A stretch of 64,000 bases of DNA, taken from assembly GCF_900106045.1 (NCBI RefSeq), contig NZ_LT629802.1, forward strand, positions 3,100,001-3,164,000. The letters run 5' to 3'. Below the pieces are notes generated by a model. That model was given only the letters and a program-made list of their open reading frames with translations, did no database searches and had not been told where the DNA came from. Source of the DNA: Pseudomonas mucidolens. Its GTDB lineage: Bacteria; Pseudomonadota; Gammaproteobacteria; Pseudomonadales; Pseudomonadaceae. Positions 44,468 to 53,212 of this stretch are shown here, in pieces (position 1 is the stretch's first letter; each line of letters opens with the position of its first letter). The position numbers were made by a program, and so were the translations under genes.

Positions 44468-45075
44468 TGAAGCATGAAGCCGTAGAGAAGAATATCGGCC
44501 TGCTGGCCTTCTTCATGGTCATCGCCGTGAGTATCGGCGGCCTGACCCAGATCGTCCCGCTGTTTTTCCAGGACGTCACCAACAAGCCGGTGGAAGGCAT
44601 GAAGCCGCGCACCGCCCTTGAACTGGAAGGCCGCGATATCTACATCGCCAACGGTTGTGTCGGCTGCCACTCGCAGATGATCCGTCCGTTCCGCGCCGAA
44701 ACCGAACGCTACGGCCACTACTCGGTAGCCGGTGAAAGCGTATGGGATCACCCGTTCCTGTGGGGCTCCAAGCGCACCGGGCCGGACCTGGCGCGCGTCG
44801 GCGGGCGTTACTCCGATGACTGGCAGCGTGCGCACTTGTACAACCCGCGCAACGTGGTGCCCGAGTCGAAAATGCCGGCCTACCCGTTCCTCGTGGAAAA
44901 CAAGCTCGACGGCAAAGACACGGCGAAGAAAATGCAAGTCTTGCGCACCCTGGGCGTGCCTTACACCGACGAAGACATCGCCGGTGCCGAGGCCGCTGTA
45001 AAGGGCAAGACCGAAATGGACGCGCTGGTGGCCTATCTGCAAGGCCTGGGCACCATCATCAAAAGCAAACGGTGA
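44467..45075 (+). CDS. ccoO2: cbb3 oxidase subunit II, CcoO2
   Basis: 202 residues. Anchor helix [20 protein letters not shown] (residues 9-28), haem motif [12 protein letters not shown] (CcoO1 has CVQCH), methionine ligand in [10 protein letters not shown]. Start codon overlaps the ccoN2 stop by one base. Middle part almost identical to CcoO1. Confidence 0.95.
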   Translation: MKHEAVEKNIGLLAFFMVIAVSIGGLTQIVPLFFQDVTNKPVEGMKPRTALELEGRDIYIANGCVGCHSQMIRPFRAETERYGHYSVAGESVWDHPFLWGSKRTGPDLARVGGRYSDDWQRAHLYNPRNVVPESKMPAYPFLVENKLDGKDTAKKMQVLRTLGVPYTDEDIAGAEAAVKGKTEMDALVAYLQGLGTIIKSKR

Positions 45076-45080
45076 TTTAG

Positions 45081-45266
45081 ATGGATATCGGGATGATTCG
45101 AGGCCTGGGCACCGTTGTCGTGATGGTGGCCTTTATCGGTCTGGCGTTGTGGGTATTCAGCCCCAAGCGCAAGTCAGAGTTTGAAGACGCGACCTTGCTG
45201 CCTTTCGCGGATGATCCCGAAGCCATCAAGCACGTCGAGCAAGCTTCTAGGAGTAACAAAGAATGA
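45081..45266 (+). CDS. ccoQ2: cbb3 oxidase small subunit CcoQ2
   Basis: 61 residues, one membrane helix ([19 protein letters not shown], about 8-26). Starts 5 bases after ccoO2; overlaps ccoP2 by four bases (ATGA). Lacks the first four residues present in CcoQ1. Confidence 0.92.
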   Translation: MDIGMIRGLGTVVVMVAFIGLALWVFSPKRKSEFEDATLLPFADDPEAIKHVEQASRSNKE

Positions 45267-46246
45267 CTACGTTCTGGAGTCTGTACGTCACAGTCCTCAG
45301 TCTGGGTACCATTTTTGCCCTGACCTGGCTGCTGCTGTCGACCCGCAAGGGCCAGCGCGCCGAGCAAACGGACGAGACGGTTGGCCACTCGTTCGACGGG
45401 ATCGAGGAATACGACAACCCGCTGCCAAAGTGGTGGTTCATGCTGTTCGTCGGCACCATCGTTTTCGCCCTGGGCTACCTGGCGTTGTACCCCGGCCTGG
45501 GCAACTGGAAAGGCTTGCTGCCGGGCTACGCCTACCTCGACAACGAAAAGCAAACCCCGTTCGCCAACGGCCAGACCGGCTGGACCGGCGTGCACGAGTG
45601 GGAAAAGGAAATGGCACGCTCGGAGGCCAAGTTCGGGCCGATCTTCGCCAAGTTCGCCTCCATGCCGATTGAAGAAGTGGCCAAGGATCCGCAAGCGTTG
45701 AAGATGGGCGGCCGTCTGTTCGCCTCCAACTGCTCGGTGTGCCACGGCTCCGACGCCAAGGGCGCTTATGGCTTTCCGAACCTGACCGACGCCGACTGGC
45801 GCTGGGGCGGCGAGCCGGAAACCATCAAGGCTTCGATCATGGGCGGCCGTCACGCGGTGATGCCAGCCTGGGCCGAAGTCATTGGCGAACAAGGCGTGGC
45901 CGACGTGTCCGCGTTCGTATTGACCCAGCTCGATGGCCGCAAGCTGCCGGAAGGCGCCAAGGCCGACGTGGCCAACGGCGAGAAACTCTTCGCCGCCAAC
46001 TGCGTGGCGTGCCACGGCCCAGCCGGTAAAGGTACTCCAGCGATGGGCGCACCCGACCTGACTCATCCGGGCGCATTCATTTACGGCTCGAGCTTCGCGC
46101 AGTTGCAGCAGACCATCCGTTACGGCCGCCAGGGCCAGATGCCTGCGCAGGAACACCTGCAAGGCAACGACAAGGTGCACCTGCTGGCTGCCTACGTTTA
46201 CAGCCTGTCCCATGGCGAGCAGGCTCCAGCGGCGAACGCCGAGTAA
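45263..46246 (+). CDS. ccoP2: cbb3 oxidase subunit III, CcoP2
   Basis: 327 residues; two membrane helices and two haem c motifs [11 protein letters not shown] and [11 protein letters not shown]. Has an extra stretch before the first haem domain ([17 protein letters not shown], near residues 90-107) absent from CcoP1. Ends the second operon; a strong terminator follows 20 bases later. Confidence 0.95.
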   Translation: MTTFWSLYVTVLSLGTIFALTWLLLSTRKGQRAEQTDETVGHSFDGIEEYDNPLPKWWFMLFVGTIVFALGYLALYPGLGNWKGLLPGYAYLDNEKQTPFANGQTGWTGVHEWEKEMARSEAKFGPIFAKFASMPIEEVAKDPQALKMGGRLFASNCSVCHGSDAKGAYGFPNLTDADWRWGGEPETIKASIMGGRHAVMPAWAEVIGEQGVADVSAFVLTQLDGRKLPEGAKADVANGEKLFAANCVACHGPAGKGTPAMGAPDLTHPGAFIYGSSFAQLQQTIRYGRQGQMPAQEHLQGNDKVHLLAAYVYSLSHGEQAPAANAE

Positions 46247-46266
46247 GGCATCCGCTGGTTACACTC

Positions 46267-46302
46267 AAGGCCCCGTCAAGCAATGTTGGCGGGGCCTTTT
46301 TT
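46267..46302 (+). terminator. Rho-independent terminator of the second cco operon
   Basis: AAGGCCCCG (46267-46275) and CGGGGCCTT (46290-46298) pair over a 14-base loop and are followed by T6. Marks the left edge of the accessory block. Confidence 0.92.
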
Positions 46303-46393
46303 GTGGGTGGGCGCCACGAGTCGGGGCGGTCTGGCTTGCTCACAGCCGCCACAGGTAGTAACGTGCCTACATTCGAGTTCCGAGGGCACCGTC

Positions 46394-46648
46394 ATGTCCA
46401 TCACCACCATTTCCAGCCGCGAATTCAACCACGACACAAGTGGTGCCAAAAAAGCCTCCCGCCAGGGGCCGGTCATCATCACCGACCGTGGCAAGCCGGC
46501 CCATGTGCTGCTAAGTATTGAGGAGTACCAGAAACTGACCGGCATCGGCGCAAGCCTTGTCGAGTTGCTGGTCATGCCCGATGCGTCGGATATCGATTTC
46601 GAGACCGAACGCGCCGTCATCACTCCCCGGCCGGTGGACCTGTCCTGA
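46394..46648 (+). CDS. Antitoxin, Phd/YefM family
   Basis: 84 residues from ATG at 46394 (MSITTISSREFNHDTSGAKK); a longer open frame upstream is not needed. The N-terminal Phd fold includes GPVIITDRGKPAHVLLSIEE (residues 25-44), the usual DNA-binding and dimer part; the C-terminal tail (ASDIDFETERAVITPRPVDL) would wrap the toxin. Autorepressor and antitoxin of the PIN-domain toxin that follows, overlapping by one base. Upstream leader of about 90 bases after the cco terminator should carry the promoter. Confidence 0.9.
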   Translation: MSITTISSREFNHDTSGAKKASRQGPVIITDRGKPAHVLLSIEEYQKLTGIGASLVELLVMPDASDIDFETERAVITPRPVDLS

Positions 46649-47058
46649 TGTTTTTGCTCGACACCAACGTCATCTCGGAATTGCGCAAACCCCAGGCCGA
46701 TAAACACGTACAGGCTTGGGCACGTAGCGTGCCCGCCTCCAATCTGTATGTCTCGGCAATTACCGTATTGGAACTGGAAACCGGTGTGTTGCGGTTCGAA
46801 CGCAAGGATCCGCTACAAGGCGGCCGCCTGCGGGCATGGCTGGATAACCATGTCCTGCCGGCGTTTGCGGGCAGAATCCTGGCGGTCGACCGCGCCGTCG
46901 CGTTGCGTTGCGCTCACCTGCACGTAGCGGATCGCAGCAATCAATGCGATGCACTGATTGCCGCCACCGCGCTGGTCCATGGATTGACCGTGGTCACCCG
47001 CAACGTGACGGACTTCCAAAACAGTGGCGTGGCGCTGCTCAATCCGTGGTCAAGCTAA
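46648..47058 (+). CDS. VapC/FitB-type PIN-domain toxin
   Basis: 136 residues. PIN-domain acidic residues: Asp in MFLLDTNVISELRKP (residue 5), Glu in TVLELETGVLR (near 40), Asp in SNQCDALIAATALVHG (near 98) and the final TRNVTDF (near 119). A metal-dependent ribonuclease is expected. TGATG overlap with the antitoxin shows coupled translation. Known relatives are the FitAB and VapBC modules, here with a Phd-type antitoxin. About 90 bases separate it from the rhs gene. Confidence 0.9.
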   Translation: MFLLDTNVISELRKPQADKHVQAWARSVPASNLYVSAITVLELETGVLRFERKDPLQGGRLRAWLDNHVLPAFAGRILAVDRAVALRCAHLHVADRSNQCDALIAATALVHGLTVVTRNVTDFQNSGVALLNPWSS

Positions 47059-47105
47059 TATAACCTCGCGACGGACCCTCAATTACCGCCAAGGAAATAG
47101 GCGCA

Positions 47106-47156
47106 ATGGATATCGAAACACTTAAGCGCGTAACGCTGAGCACCCTGCATGTCTGA
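47106..47156 (+). CDS. 16-codon open frame overlapping the rhs start
   Basis: ATG at 47106 has AAGGA 10 bases upstream and encodes MDIETLKRVTLSTLHV, stopping at TGA 47154-47156, eight bases into rhs. The rhs ATG at 47149 has only a weak ribosome site, so this mini-frame could couple translation into rhs. It could equally be the remnant of a lost upstream gene or chance. Confidence 0.35.
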   Translation: MDIETLKRVTLSTLHV

Positions 47157-50100
47157 CGCGCTCTGGGCCGCCCGCATGGGCGACGCGCTCAACCACACCT
47201 CGATGATGGCCGACATTCTCGGCGGTGTGCTGGAGGTGGCGGCCAATATCGCGATCACTGCCCTGGCGACGGCTGCCGTGGTCGCGGCCACCGGTATCAC
47301 CGTGGCCACCGGCGGGCTGGGTTGCTTCCTGCTTGGCGCAGTGGTGGGGACGGTCGTTGGCATCGCCATGAGCAAGACCGGCGCCGATGAAGGCCTGAGC
47401 GATATGTGCGAGGGCATTGGCAACGCGTTGTTTCCGCCCACGGTGCAGGCCAACATCCTCACCGGCTCCAAGGACACCTTCACCAACAATATCGCCTCGG
47501 CCCGCGCCGCCGGCGCCGTGATGTCGCATGTGGCGCCGGCCGGCACCGAGCTGGAGATGCTCGAGCCGGAAGAACAACCCGAGCCCAGTTACCTGGACAT
47601 GGCCGGCAATTTCTTCTCGCAGATGTGGCGCCCCACCGTCGCCACGCCCGCCCCCGGCACCGAGACCCGGCCGGAAGACCTGGTGATCTGCACCAAGCAC
47701 CCGCCGATGCCGCCGCAATTCATGGCCGAAGGCTCGGACAAGGTCACCATCAACGGCCAGCCCGCGGTGCGCAGCGGTGATCGCAGCACCTGCGATGCAA
47801 CGGTGGTGTCAGCCGGGCTGATTTCCTCGAACGTGACCATTGGCGGCGGTTCGGTGGTGGTGCGTGAGATCCGCAGCGGCAAGACCCCGGGCGTGGGCCT
47901 GGCGGTCACCGCGTTGCTGATGCTCAAGGGTGGCAAGGGCAAGTTCTTCAGCAAACTGCCGTGCATGCTGGCCGGGGGCGCGGCGTCGATGGCGGTCAGC
48001 AGCGCCATGGGCGCGGCGGCCAATGCCGCCATGGGCTCGTCGAACCCGGTGCATGCCGCGACCGGGGCCAAGGTGCTGGGTCGCGATGAAGAGCTGGACT
48101 TCGTCTTGCCCGGCGTGCTGCCGATCGACTGGCAGCGCTTCTACAACAGCCGCGACGAACGCTCGGGCAGCCTGCTGGGTGCGGGCTGGAGCGTGCCCTA
48201 TGAAGTGTGCGTCGAGAGCCGTCCGCACCCCGAAGGCGGCGAAACCCTGGTCTACACCGACGAACAGGCGCGGCTCATCGACATGGGCGCGATCCCGTTG
48301 GGCGGCGCGGTGTTCAGCCCCGGTGAAGGCCTCGCCGTGCGGCGCCACCTCAACGGGCAGATGCTGATCGAAAGCGATGACGGCCTGTATCGCCTGTTCG
48401 AACCCACGCCCGCCAACCCCTCACGGCTGCGCCTGAGCCAGCTCGGCGACCGCAACGACAACCGCATCTTCCTCGACTACGACGCCGCCGGACGCCTGAT
48501 ACGCCTGCGCGACACCTTCGATCAGGTGCACGTCGAGCTGATCCGCGAAGGCGAACACCTCAGCCGCCTGGAACGCCTCTACCCCGACCAACAGCGCGAA
48601 GTGCTGGTCAGCTACGCCTACGACGCGACGCACAACCTGAGCGAAGTGCGCGACGCCAGCGGCCAGGTGCAACGGCGCTTCAGCTACGACGCCGGCCAGC
48701 GCATGGTGGAACACCAACTGCCCACAGGGCTGCGTTGCTTCTACGAATGGGGGTTGATCGACGAGCTGGAATGGCGCGTGGTCCGCCACTGGACCGACGA
48801 GGGCGACGCCTACCAGTTCGACTATGACCTCAAGGCCGGCCTCACCCGCATCACCGACGGTTTGCAGCGGGTCAGCACGCGGCAGTGGAACAGCCAGCAC
48901 CAGATCACCCGCTACAGCGACAACCTCGGCCAGACCTGGCTGTTCGAGTGGAACGACGAACGCCAGATGCTCAGCGCCACCGATCCGCAAGGCGGGCGCT
49001 ATGCTTACAGCTACGATGAAGCTGGCAACCTGATCGGCGAAACCGATCCGTTGGGCCGCAGCGATTCGACGTTATGGCTGGAACACTGGGCCCTGCCGCT
49101 GGTAGACACCGACGCCGCTGGCCACAGCTGGAAATACCGCTACGATCAGCGCGGCAACTGCACCGCCGAAACCGATCCGCTGGGGCATGTCACCCGCTAC
49201 CGCTACGACGCCCACGGCCAAGTAGTGGAAATCATCGACGCCAGCGGCAAAAGTAAAAAACTACGCTGGAATCCCTTCGGCCAATTGGTGGAACACATCG
49301 ATTGCTCGGGCTACCCGACACGCTTCAGCTACGACCAACGCGGCTATTTACAGACCATCACCGACGCCCTCGGCGAGCGCACCCAGTTCAGCTACGACGC
49401 CCAGGGGCGTTTGCTCAGCAGCCAATTGCCGGACGGCCGCACCGAGCACTACCAACGCGACATCGCCGGGCAGTTGACTGGCTACACCGATCCCGCCGGG
49501 CACACCACGCTCTACCAACACAACCGCCGCGGCCAGGTCCGCCAGCGCACCGACGCCCATGGGCGGCAGGTGCAATTCGGCTACGACAGCTACGGGCGGC
49601 TGCAAACGCTGACCAACGAAAACGGCGAGCGTTATCGGTTCGCCTGGGATGCCGGCGATCGGCTAACCGAGCAGCAGGATCTGGACGGCAGCGCCAAGCG
49701 CTACGCCTACGATTTACTCGACAACGTCGCGGCGCTGACGGCGCTCCCCGCGCCCTACGGCACGGGCCTGGCAGTCATTCCCGAAGCGCCGCCAGCGCCC
49801 ATCGTCCACCGCCTGGAACGCGACGCCGTGGGCCGACTGATCGCCAAGGTCACCGACGATGGCCGCACCGAATACACTTACGATGCGCTAGACCAGCTCA
49901 CCGCCGTCACCTTCACCGATCTGCACGGCACCGCGCAAACCCTGGGTTTTGCCTACGACCCGCTCGGCCAGTTGCTCAGCGAACACAGCGCCACCGGCAG
50001 CCTGCAGCATCACTACGACGAACTCGGCAACCTCATCCAGAGCCAACTGCCCGACGGCCGCTGGCTCAATCGCCTGTACTACGGCAGCGGCCACCTGCAC

Positions 50101-51525
50101 CAGATCAACCTCGACGGCCAGGTCATCAGCGACTTCGAACGCGACCGCCTGCACCGCGAAGTGCTGCGCACCCAGGGCCAGATCAGCACCCGCAGCGAAT
50201 ACGACCGCACCGGCCGCCTGCGCGCCCGCCAACGCCGCCACAGCAGCCAACCCGCGCTGATGCCGGCGGCGCTGCAAAAACACTTCGAGTACGACCCCGC
50301 CGACAACCTGATCGGCAAACTCGACCAACAGCCCGCCGCGCAACAGCGCCAACTGCTGCACTACGACGCCACCGGCCGCATCATCGCCAGCCAAGACAGC
50401 CAGCACGGCCAGCGCGAAACCTTCGCCTACGACGCCGCCGCCAACCTGCTCGACGGCCCGCAAACCGGTGCCGGGCTGGTGGTGCACAACAAACTGCTGA
50501 CCTACCAGGACAAGCGCTACCGTTACGACGCCTTTGGCCGGATGATCGAAAAACGCAGCGCCACACGCGGCCTGCAACGCTTCGCCTACGACGCCGAAGG
50601 TCGCCTGATCGAAGTGCGCAACGACAACGCCAGCGTGGTCAAAATGACCTACGACCCATTGGGCCGGCGCATCGAAAAAACCGAACACGGCAGCGACGGT
50701 TATCCCCTCGGCGAAACCCGCTTCACCTGGGACGGCCTGCGCCTGCTGCAGGAACACAAACACAGCCAGACCAGCCTTTATGTTTACGAAGACGAAGGCT
50801 ACCAACCCCTGGCCCGCGTCGACGGCAGCGGCCCGCTGCAAAAAATCCGCTACTACCACAACGACCTCAACGGCCTGCCGGAACAACTCACCGAAGCGGA
50901 TGGACATAACGTTTGGCAAGCGACGTATCGGGTGTGGGGCAACACGCTGGAAGAAGTGCGCGAGCCGTATTACATCGAGGAGCAGAACCTAAGGTTTCAG
51001 GGCCAGTATCTGGACCGGGAGACGGGGCTGCACTTTAATACGTTTCGGTTTTATGATCCGGATGTGGGGCGGTTTACGACGCCGGATCCGATTGGGTTGG
51101 TAGGGGGATTTAACCTTTATCAATATTCGCCGAACCCTTTTGGGTGGGTCGACCCTAAAGGCTTGGCGTGCAGTGCTTATAGGGGAAAACTGAATCAAAA
51201 AGCATCCCAGATGCGTGCAATGACTAAGGGCTCAAAAGAGTGGAAACAAGCAGTCATAGATAGCCGGACAGCCATGGCCAATGGGGAAAAATTCCAGGTA
51301 AAAGTAAACTCAAGCTCAGACGCCAAGGCTTTCTTGAAAGAATCACAAGGCAATATGAACCGCTACAAAGCCCATACGCAAAGTGCTCGCGCTGATGGCG
51401 TAGCAAAGTATCCGAAGGGATATGAACAACACATGGCTCCAGAGGGCGGTTTTGGGGATACACCTCATATCAAGTGGTACAACAATGGAGGGGACGGTCA
51501 TATATTCTATGACATTCCTAACTAA
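47149..51525 (+). CDS. Rhs polymorphic toxin with prePAAR, PAAR-like and YD-repeat domains; novel C-terminal tip
   Basis: 1458 residues. PrePAAR motif AARMGDALNHT at residues 7-17; hydrophobic helices about 25-75; PAAR-like domain about 177-240 (VTINGQPAVRSGDRSTCDA); DUF6531-like start of the cage near 299-355; many YD/RHS repeats about 430-1290; Rhs core with YYHNDLNGLPEQ near 1236 and DPIGLVGGFNLYQYSPNPFG near 1312; autocleavage-type motif DPKGL near 1335-1339. The variable tip is residues 1340-1458 and ends PHIKWYNNGGDGHIFYDIPN. The prePAAR and PAAR parts point to loading on a type VI secretion spike, with the tip as toxin. I do not recognise the tip's activity. No VgrG, Hcp or Eag chaperone gene is next to it. 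The DNA becomes AT-rich exactly at the tip. Confidence 0.9.
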   Translation: MSDALWAARMGDALNHTSMMADILGGVLEVAANIAITALATAAVVAATGITVATGGLGCFLLGAVVGTVVGIAMSKTGADEGLSDMCEGIGNALFPPTVQANILTGSKDTFTNNIASARAAGAVMSHVAPAGTELEMLEPEEQPEPSYLDMAGNFFSQMWRPTVATPAPGTETRPEDLVICTKHPPMPPQFMAEGSDKVTINGQPAVRSGDRSTCDATVVSAGLISSNVTIGGGSVVVREIRSGKTPGVGLAVTALLMLKGGKGKFFSKLPCMLAGGAASMAVSSAMGAAANAAMGSSNPVHAATGAKVLGRDEELDFVLPGVLPIDWQRFYNSRDERSGSLLGAGWSVPYEVCVESRPHPEGGETLVYTDEQARLIDMGAIPLGGAVFSPGEGLAVRRHLNGQMLIESDDGLYRLFEPTPANPSRLRLSQLGDRNDNRIFLDYDAAGRLIRLRDTFDQVHVELIREGEHLSRLERLYPDQQREVLVSYAYDATHNLSEVRDASGQVQRRFSYDAGQRMVEHQLPTGLRCFYEWGLIDELEWRVVRHWTDEGDAYQFDYDLKAGLTRITDGLQRVSTRQWNSQHQITRYSDNLGQTWLFEWNDERQMLSATDPQGGRYAYSYDEAGNLIGETDPLGRSDSTLWLEHWALPLVDTDAAGHSWKYRYDQRGNCTAETDPLGHVTRYRYDAHGQVVEIIDASGKSKKLRWNPFGQLVEHIDCSGYPTRFSYDQRGYLQTITDALGERTQFSYDAQGRLLSSQLPDGRTEHYQRDIAGQLTGYTDPAGHTTLYQHNRRGQVRQRTDAHGRQVQFGYDSYGRLQTLTNENGERYRFAWDAGDRLTEQQDLDGSAKRYAYDLLDNVAALTALPAPYGTGLAVIPEAPPAPIVHRLERDAVGRLIAKVTDDGRTEYTYDALDQLTAVTFTDLHGTAQTLGFAYDPLGQLLSEHSATGSLQHHYDELGNLIQSQLPDGRWLNRLYYGSGHLHQINLDGQVISDFERDRLHREVLRTQGQISTRSEYDRTGRLRARQRRHSSQPALMPAALQKHFEYDPADNLIGKLDQQPAAQQRQLLHYDATGRIIASQDSQHGQRETFAYDAAANLLDGPQTGAGLVVHNKLLTYQDKRYRYDAFGRMIEKRSATRGLQRFAYDAEGRLIEVRNDNASVVKMTYDPLGRRIEKTEHGSDGYPLGETRFTWDGLRLLQEHKHSQTSLYVYEDEGYQPLARVDGSGPLQKIRYYHNDLNGLPEQLTEADGHNVWQATYRVWGNTLEEVREPYYIEEQNLRFQGQYLDRETGLHFNTFRFYDPDVGRFTTPDPIGLVGGFNLYQYSPNPFGWVDPKGLACSAYRGKLNQKASQMRAMTKGSKEWKQAVIDSRTAMANGEKFQVKVNSSSDAKAFLKESQGNMNRYKAHTQSARADGVAKYPKGYEQHMAPEGGFGDTPHIKWYNNGGDGHIFYDIPN

Positions 51526-51526
51526 C

Positions 51527-51913
51527 ATGAAAAATAACTATCGATTAGAAAAACTGAAAAAAATTGAATTAAGTCCGAATGAAAACAGAGAAACCATCTA
51601 TTCGTTTATGTTACAACCAACAATTTCAGGCAATTTCGATCAAGCACTCGATTCACTCGAAGACCTGAAGCCCCACATGACTTCGGATTGTTATTACATA
51701 GCACACAAACTCCATACTCGTCGAGGTAAAAAAATAATCTTCAACGGTGAACTATGCAAGGCAAAAAAAAATGATATTTTGAGTTTTCTTGATGACGCTA
51801 TCACTTCAGGCGATTTGCGCGAGCTATTAATCTCTCCAGTGAGAGCACAACCCGACAGAGAGGTAATATACATTTCAGAAGATGCAATCTATGTGTACAC
51901 AACAGAACAATAA
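51527..51913 (+). CDS. Putative immunity protein of the Rhs tip
   Basis: 128 residues from ATG at 51527, two bases after the rhs stop; an in-frame ATG at 51509, inside rhs, with a GGAGGGG further upstream is an alternative. AT-rich and Lys/Asp/Ile-rich, unlike the surrounding genes. No signal peptide or membrane helix; sequence includes NYRLEKLKKIELSPNENRET and a C-terminal VIYISEDAIYVYTTEQ. No family recognised. Position immediately after an Rhs tip, with coupled start and matching composition, is the usual mark of a cognate immunity gene. Function is inference. Confidence 0.65.
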   Translation: MKNNYRLEKLKKIELSPNENRETIYSFMLQPTISGNFDQALDSLEDLKPHMTSDCYYIAHKLHTRRGKKIIFNGELCKAKKNDILSFLDDAITSGDLRELLISPVRAQPDREVIYISEDAIYVYTTEQ

Positions 51914-51962
51914 AGACTACCTAGCCCACACAACTTGGACACTGCTGAGCGGAGACGCCCAA

Positions 51963-52433
51963 ATGATTTACTTCGCAGCCGACATAAAATCCAAGCACTC
52001 AATTGCGAACGTTTTATTGCAAGACAACATCTCAAGCTATATCAACGACCTTTATGAGAACCATAAAATCGAGATAAAAACCTATAACCTCCCTGACGGC
52101 GAAACAAGAACAGCGTATGTAGTGGATCGCACACTCACTATTTCTACCCTACCTGACGGAACAATATTTTCAATAGGTTGTAACGCGCACTACAAAGGCC
52201 TTTACAAAAACATGCTTTCCACAGGAATGCCTTTTAGCCAGATAAAGAAGCTTACAGAACGCCAGCGCATCTTTAATGGAGCTTTAATCCTCAATGAGGA
52301 TTTCGGCCTCTGCTATGTCTTACCCGCGCCTTATGATGAGATAGCCGACAACATCGAAAATATACCGCCGATGATAACTCTGGATGAAATTTACATATCC
52401 GACTTTTCTTCTTGGATTAATACACCGCAATAA
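51963..52433 (+). CDS. Second putative immunity-type protein
   Basis: 156 residues from ATG at 51963, chosen because GGAG lies 8 bases upstream; the frame is open back to an ATG at 51882 overlapping the previous gene. Cytoplasmic, no signal. Contains TLPDGTIFSIGCNAHYKGLY and NMLSTGMPFSQIKKLTERQR. The decayed frame at 52596-52898 aligns with its second half (shared C-N-x4-G-x-Y-x-N-x-L-x2-G-M), so the two are paralogues. Which of this gene and the previous one is the true immunity partner of the tip is open. Confidence 0.6.
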   Translation: MIYFAADIKSKHSIANVLLQDNISSYINDLYENHKIEIKTYNLPDGETRTAYVVDRTLTISTLPDGTIFSIGCNAHYKGLYKNMLSTGMPFSQIKKLTERQRIFNGALILNEDFGLCYVLPAPYDEIADNIENIPPMITLDEIYISDFSSWINTPQ

Positions 52434-52595
52434 CAGCAGCCTAACCCGAACACGGTAGCACCCAAGCTTCTACGGCGAGGGGGCACACTCATCGAACGGA
52501 CATGGCGACCCGATATTCGAAAGGATCCCTGCAGGGATGCGGTTCCTGTCGTTCCGGTCCGCCAACCTTATGTGATCCGTCCCCTACTATGCTGA

Positions 52596-52898
52596 AACGC
52601 CGCCAACGCCCATGATGGCTTTATCAGGGCGTACCATGACGCAGATGGAATTATCACAGCAGTTTCCTGCAACCAAACGTTCACCGGAAACTACCAAAAT
52701 AAATTATGGGCCGGCATGAGCGTAGCAGAAGTACTTAAACACTCTAAAGAGCAAACAGCATGGTCTGGCTTCGTGCAAACAGATAAAGTCAGTGGCATTG
52801 GTCTTTCGCTGCCTGAGGAACATGATGACTTTGAGTCTCTAACCGACAGCTTGGCACTCGATTTTATATTCGAGGAACTTTGGGTATATGCTTTCTGA
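52596..52898 (+). pseudogene. Decayed paralogue of the second immunity-type gene
   Basis: A frame without a start, open from 52596 to TGA at 52898. It reads DADGIITAVSCNQTFTGNYQ then NKLWAGMSVAEVLKHSKEQT and ends FIFEELWVYAF. Compared with the intact gene at 51963, it keeps DG-I-x3-(V/I)-x-C-N, G-x-Y-x-N-x-L-x2-G-M and an aromatic acidic C-terminus. The 160 bases before it (52434-52595) hold no gene that I can see, only a perfect 14-base palindrome ATCCCTGCAGGGAT at 52525. Probably an old immunity gene that lost its 5' end; a late ATG at 52716 would give only 60 residues. Confidence 0.6.
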
Positions 52899-53000
52899 GC
52901 CAGAATGAAAACAACTATCAACGGAAACAACTCAAAATTCATACCAACTTCAAATTAAAACCGAGGAGCTATCTATTCATTGATATTAAAATAGCACGCT

Positions 53001-53107
53001 GCAAAAAAATCCACGACTACCACAACGACCTCAATGGCCTGCCGGAACAACTCACCGACATAGACGAGCATAATGTCTGGCAAGCGACGTACCGGGTGTG
53101 GGGCTCA
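53001..53107 (+). pseudogene. Displaced fragment of an Rhs core
   Basis: DNA here repeats the part of the intact rhs gene at about 50837-50941: both read YHNDLNGLPEQLT, then HNVWQATYRVWG, with scattered base changes and one extra base in the A run (CTGCAAAAAAATCC). No start, and similarity stops abruptly at TGTGGGGCTCACC. It is a remnant of a second core-tip cassette, or the scar of a tip exchange. The right border of the accessory block lies between here and the Anr-like site at 53213. Confidence 0.8.
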
Positions 53108-53212
53108 CCACCGAGAGGACGCCAAGACTCGCGCCTCAGGCATGTCGGCAAGACAAAGCAGAGCTATACGCCCGTTCCATCCCCGTCAACGCCATGCAAT
53201 GTCTATAGTCAA

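Noticed and set aside
49302..50909. 535-codon Arg/Pro-rich frame within rhs
   Set aside because: A shifted frame of the GC-rich YD repeats without own signals.
52716..52898. 60-codon frame from ATG at 52716 as an intact gene
   Set aside because: It is only the end of a longer frame open from 52596 that aligns with the second half of the neighbouring 156-residue protein; better read as a remnant.
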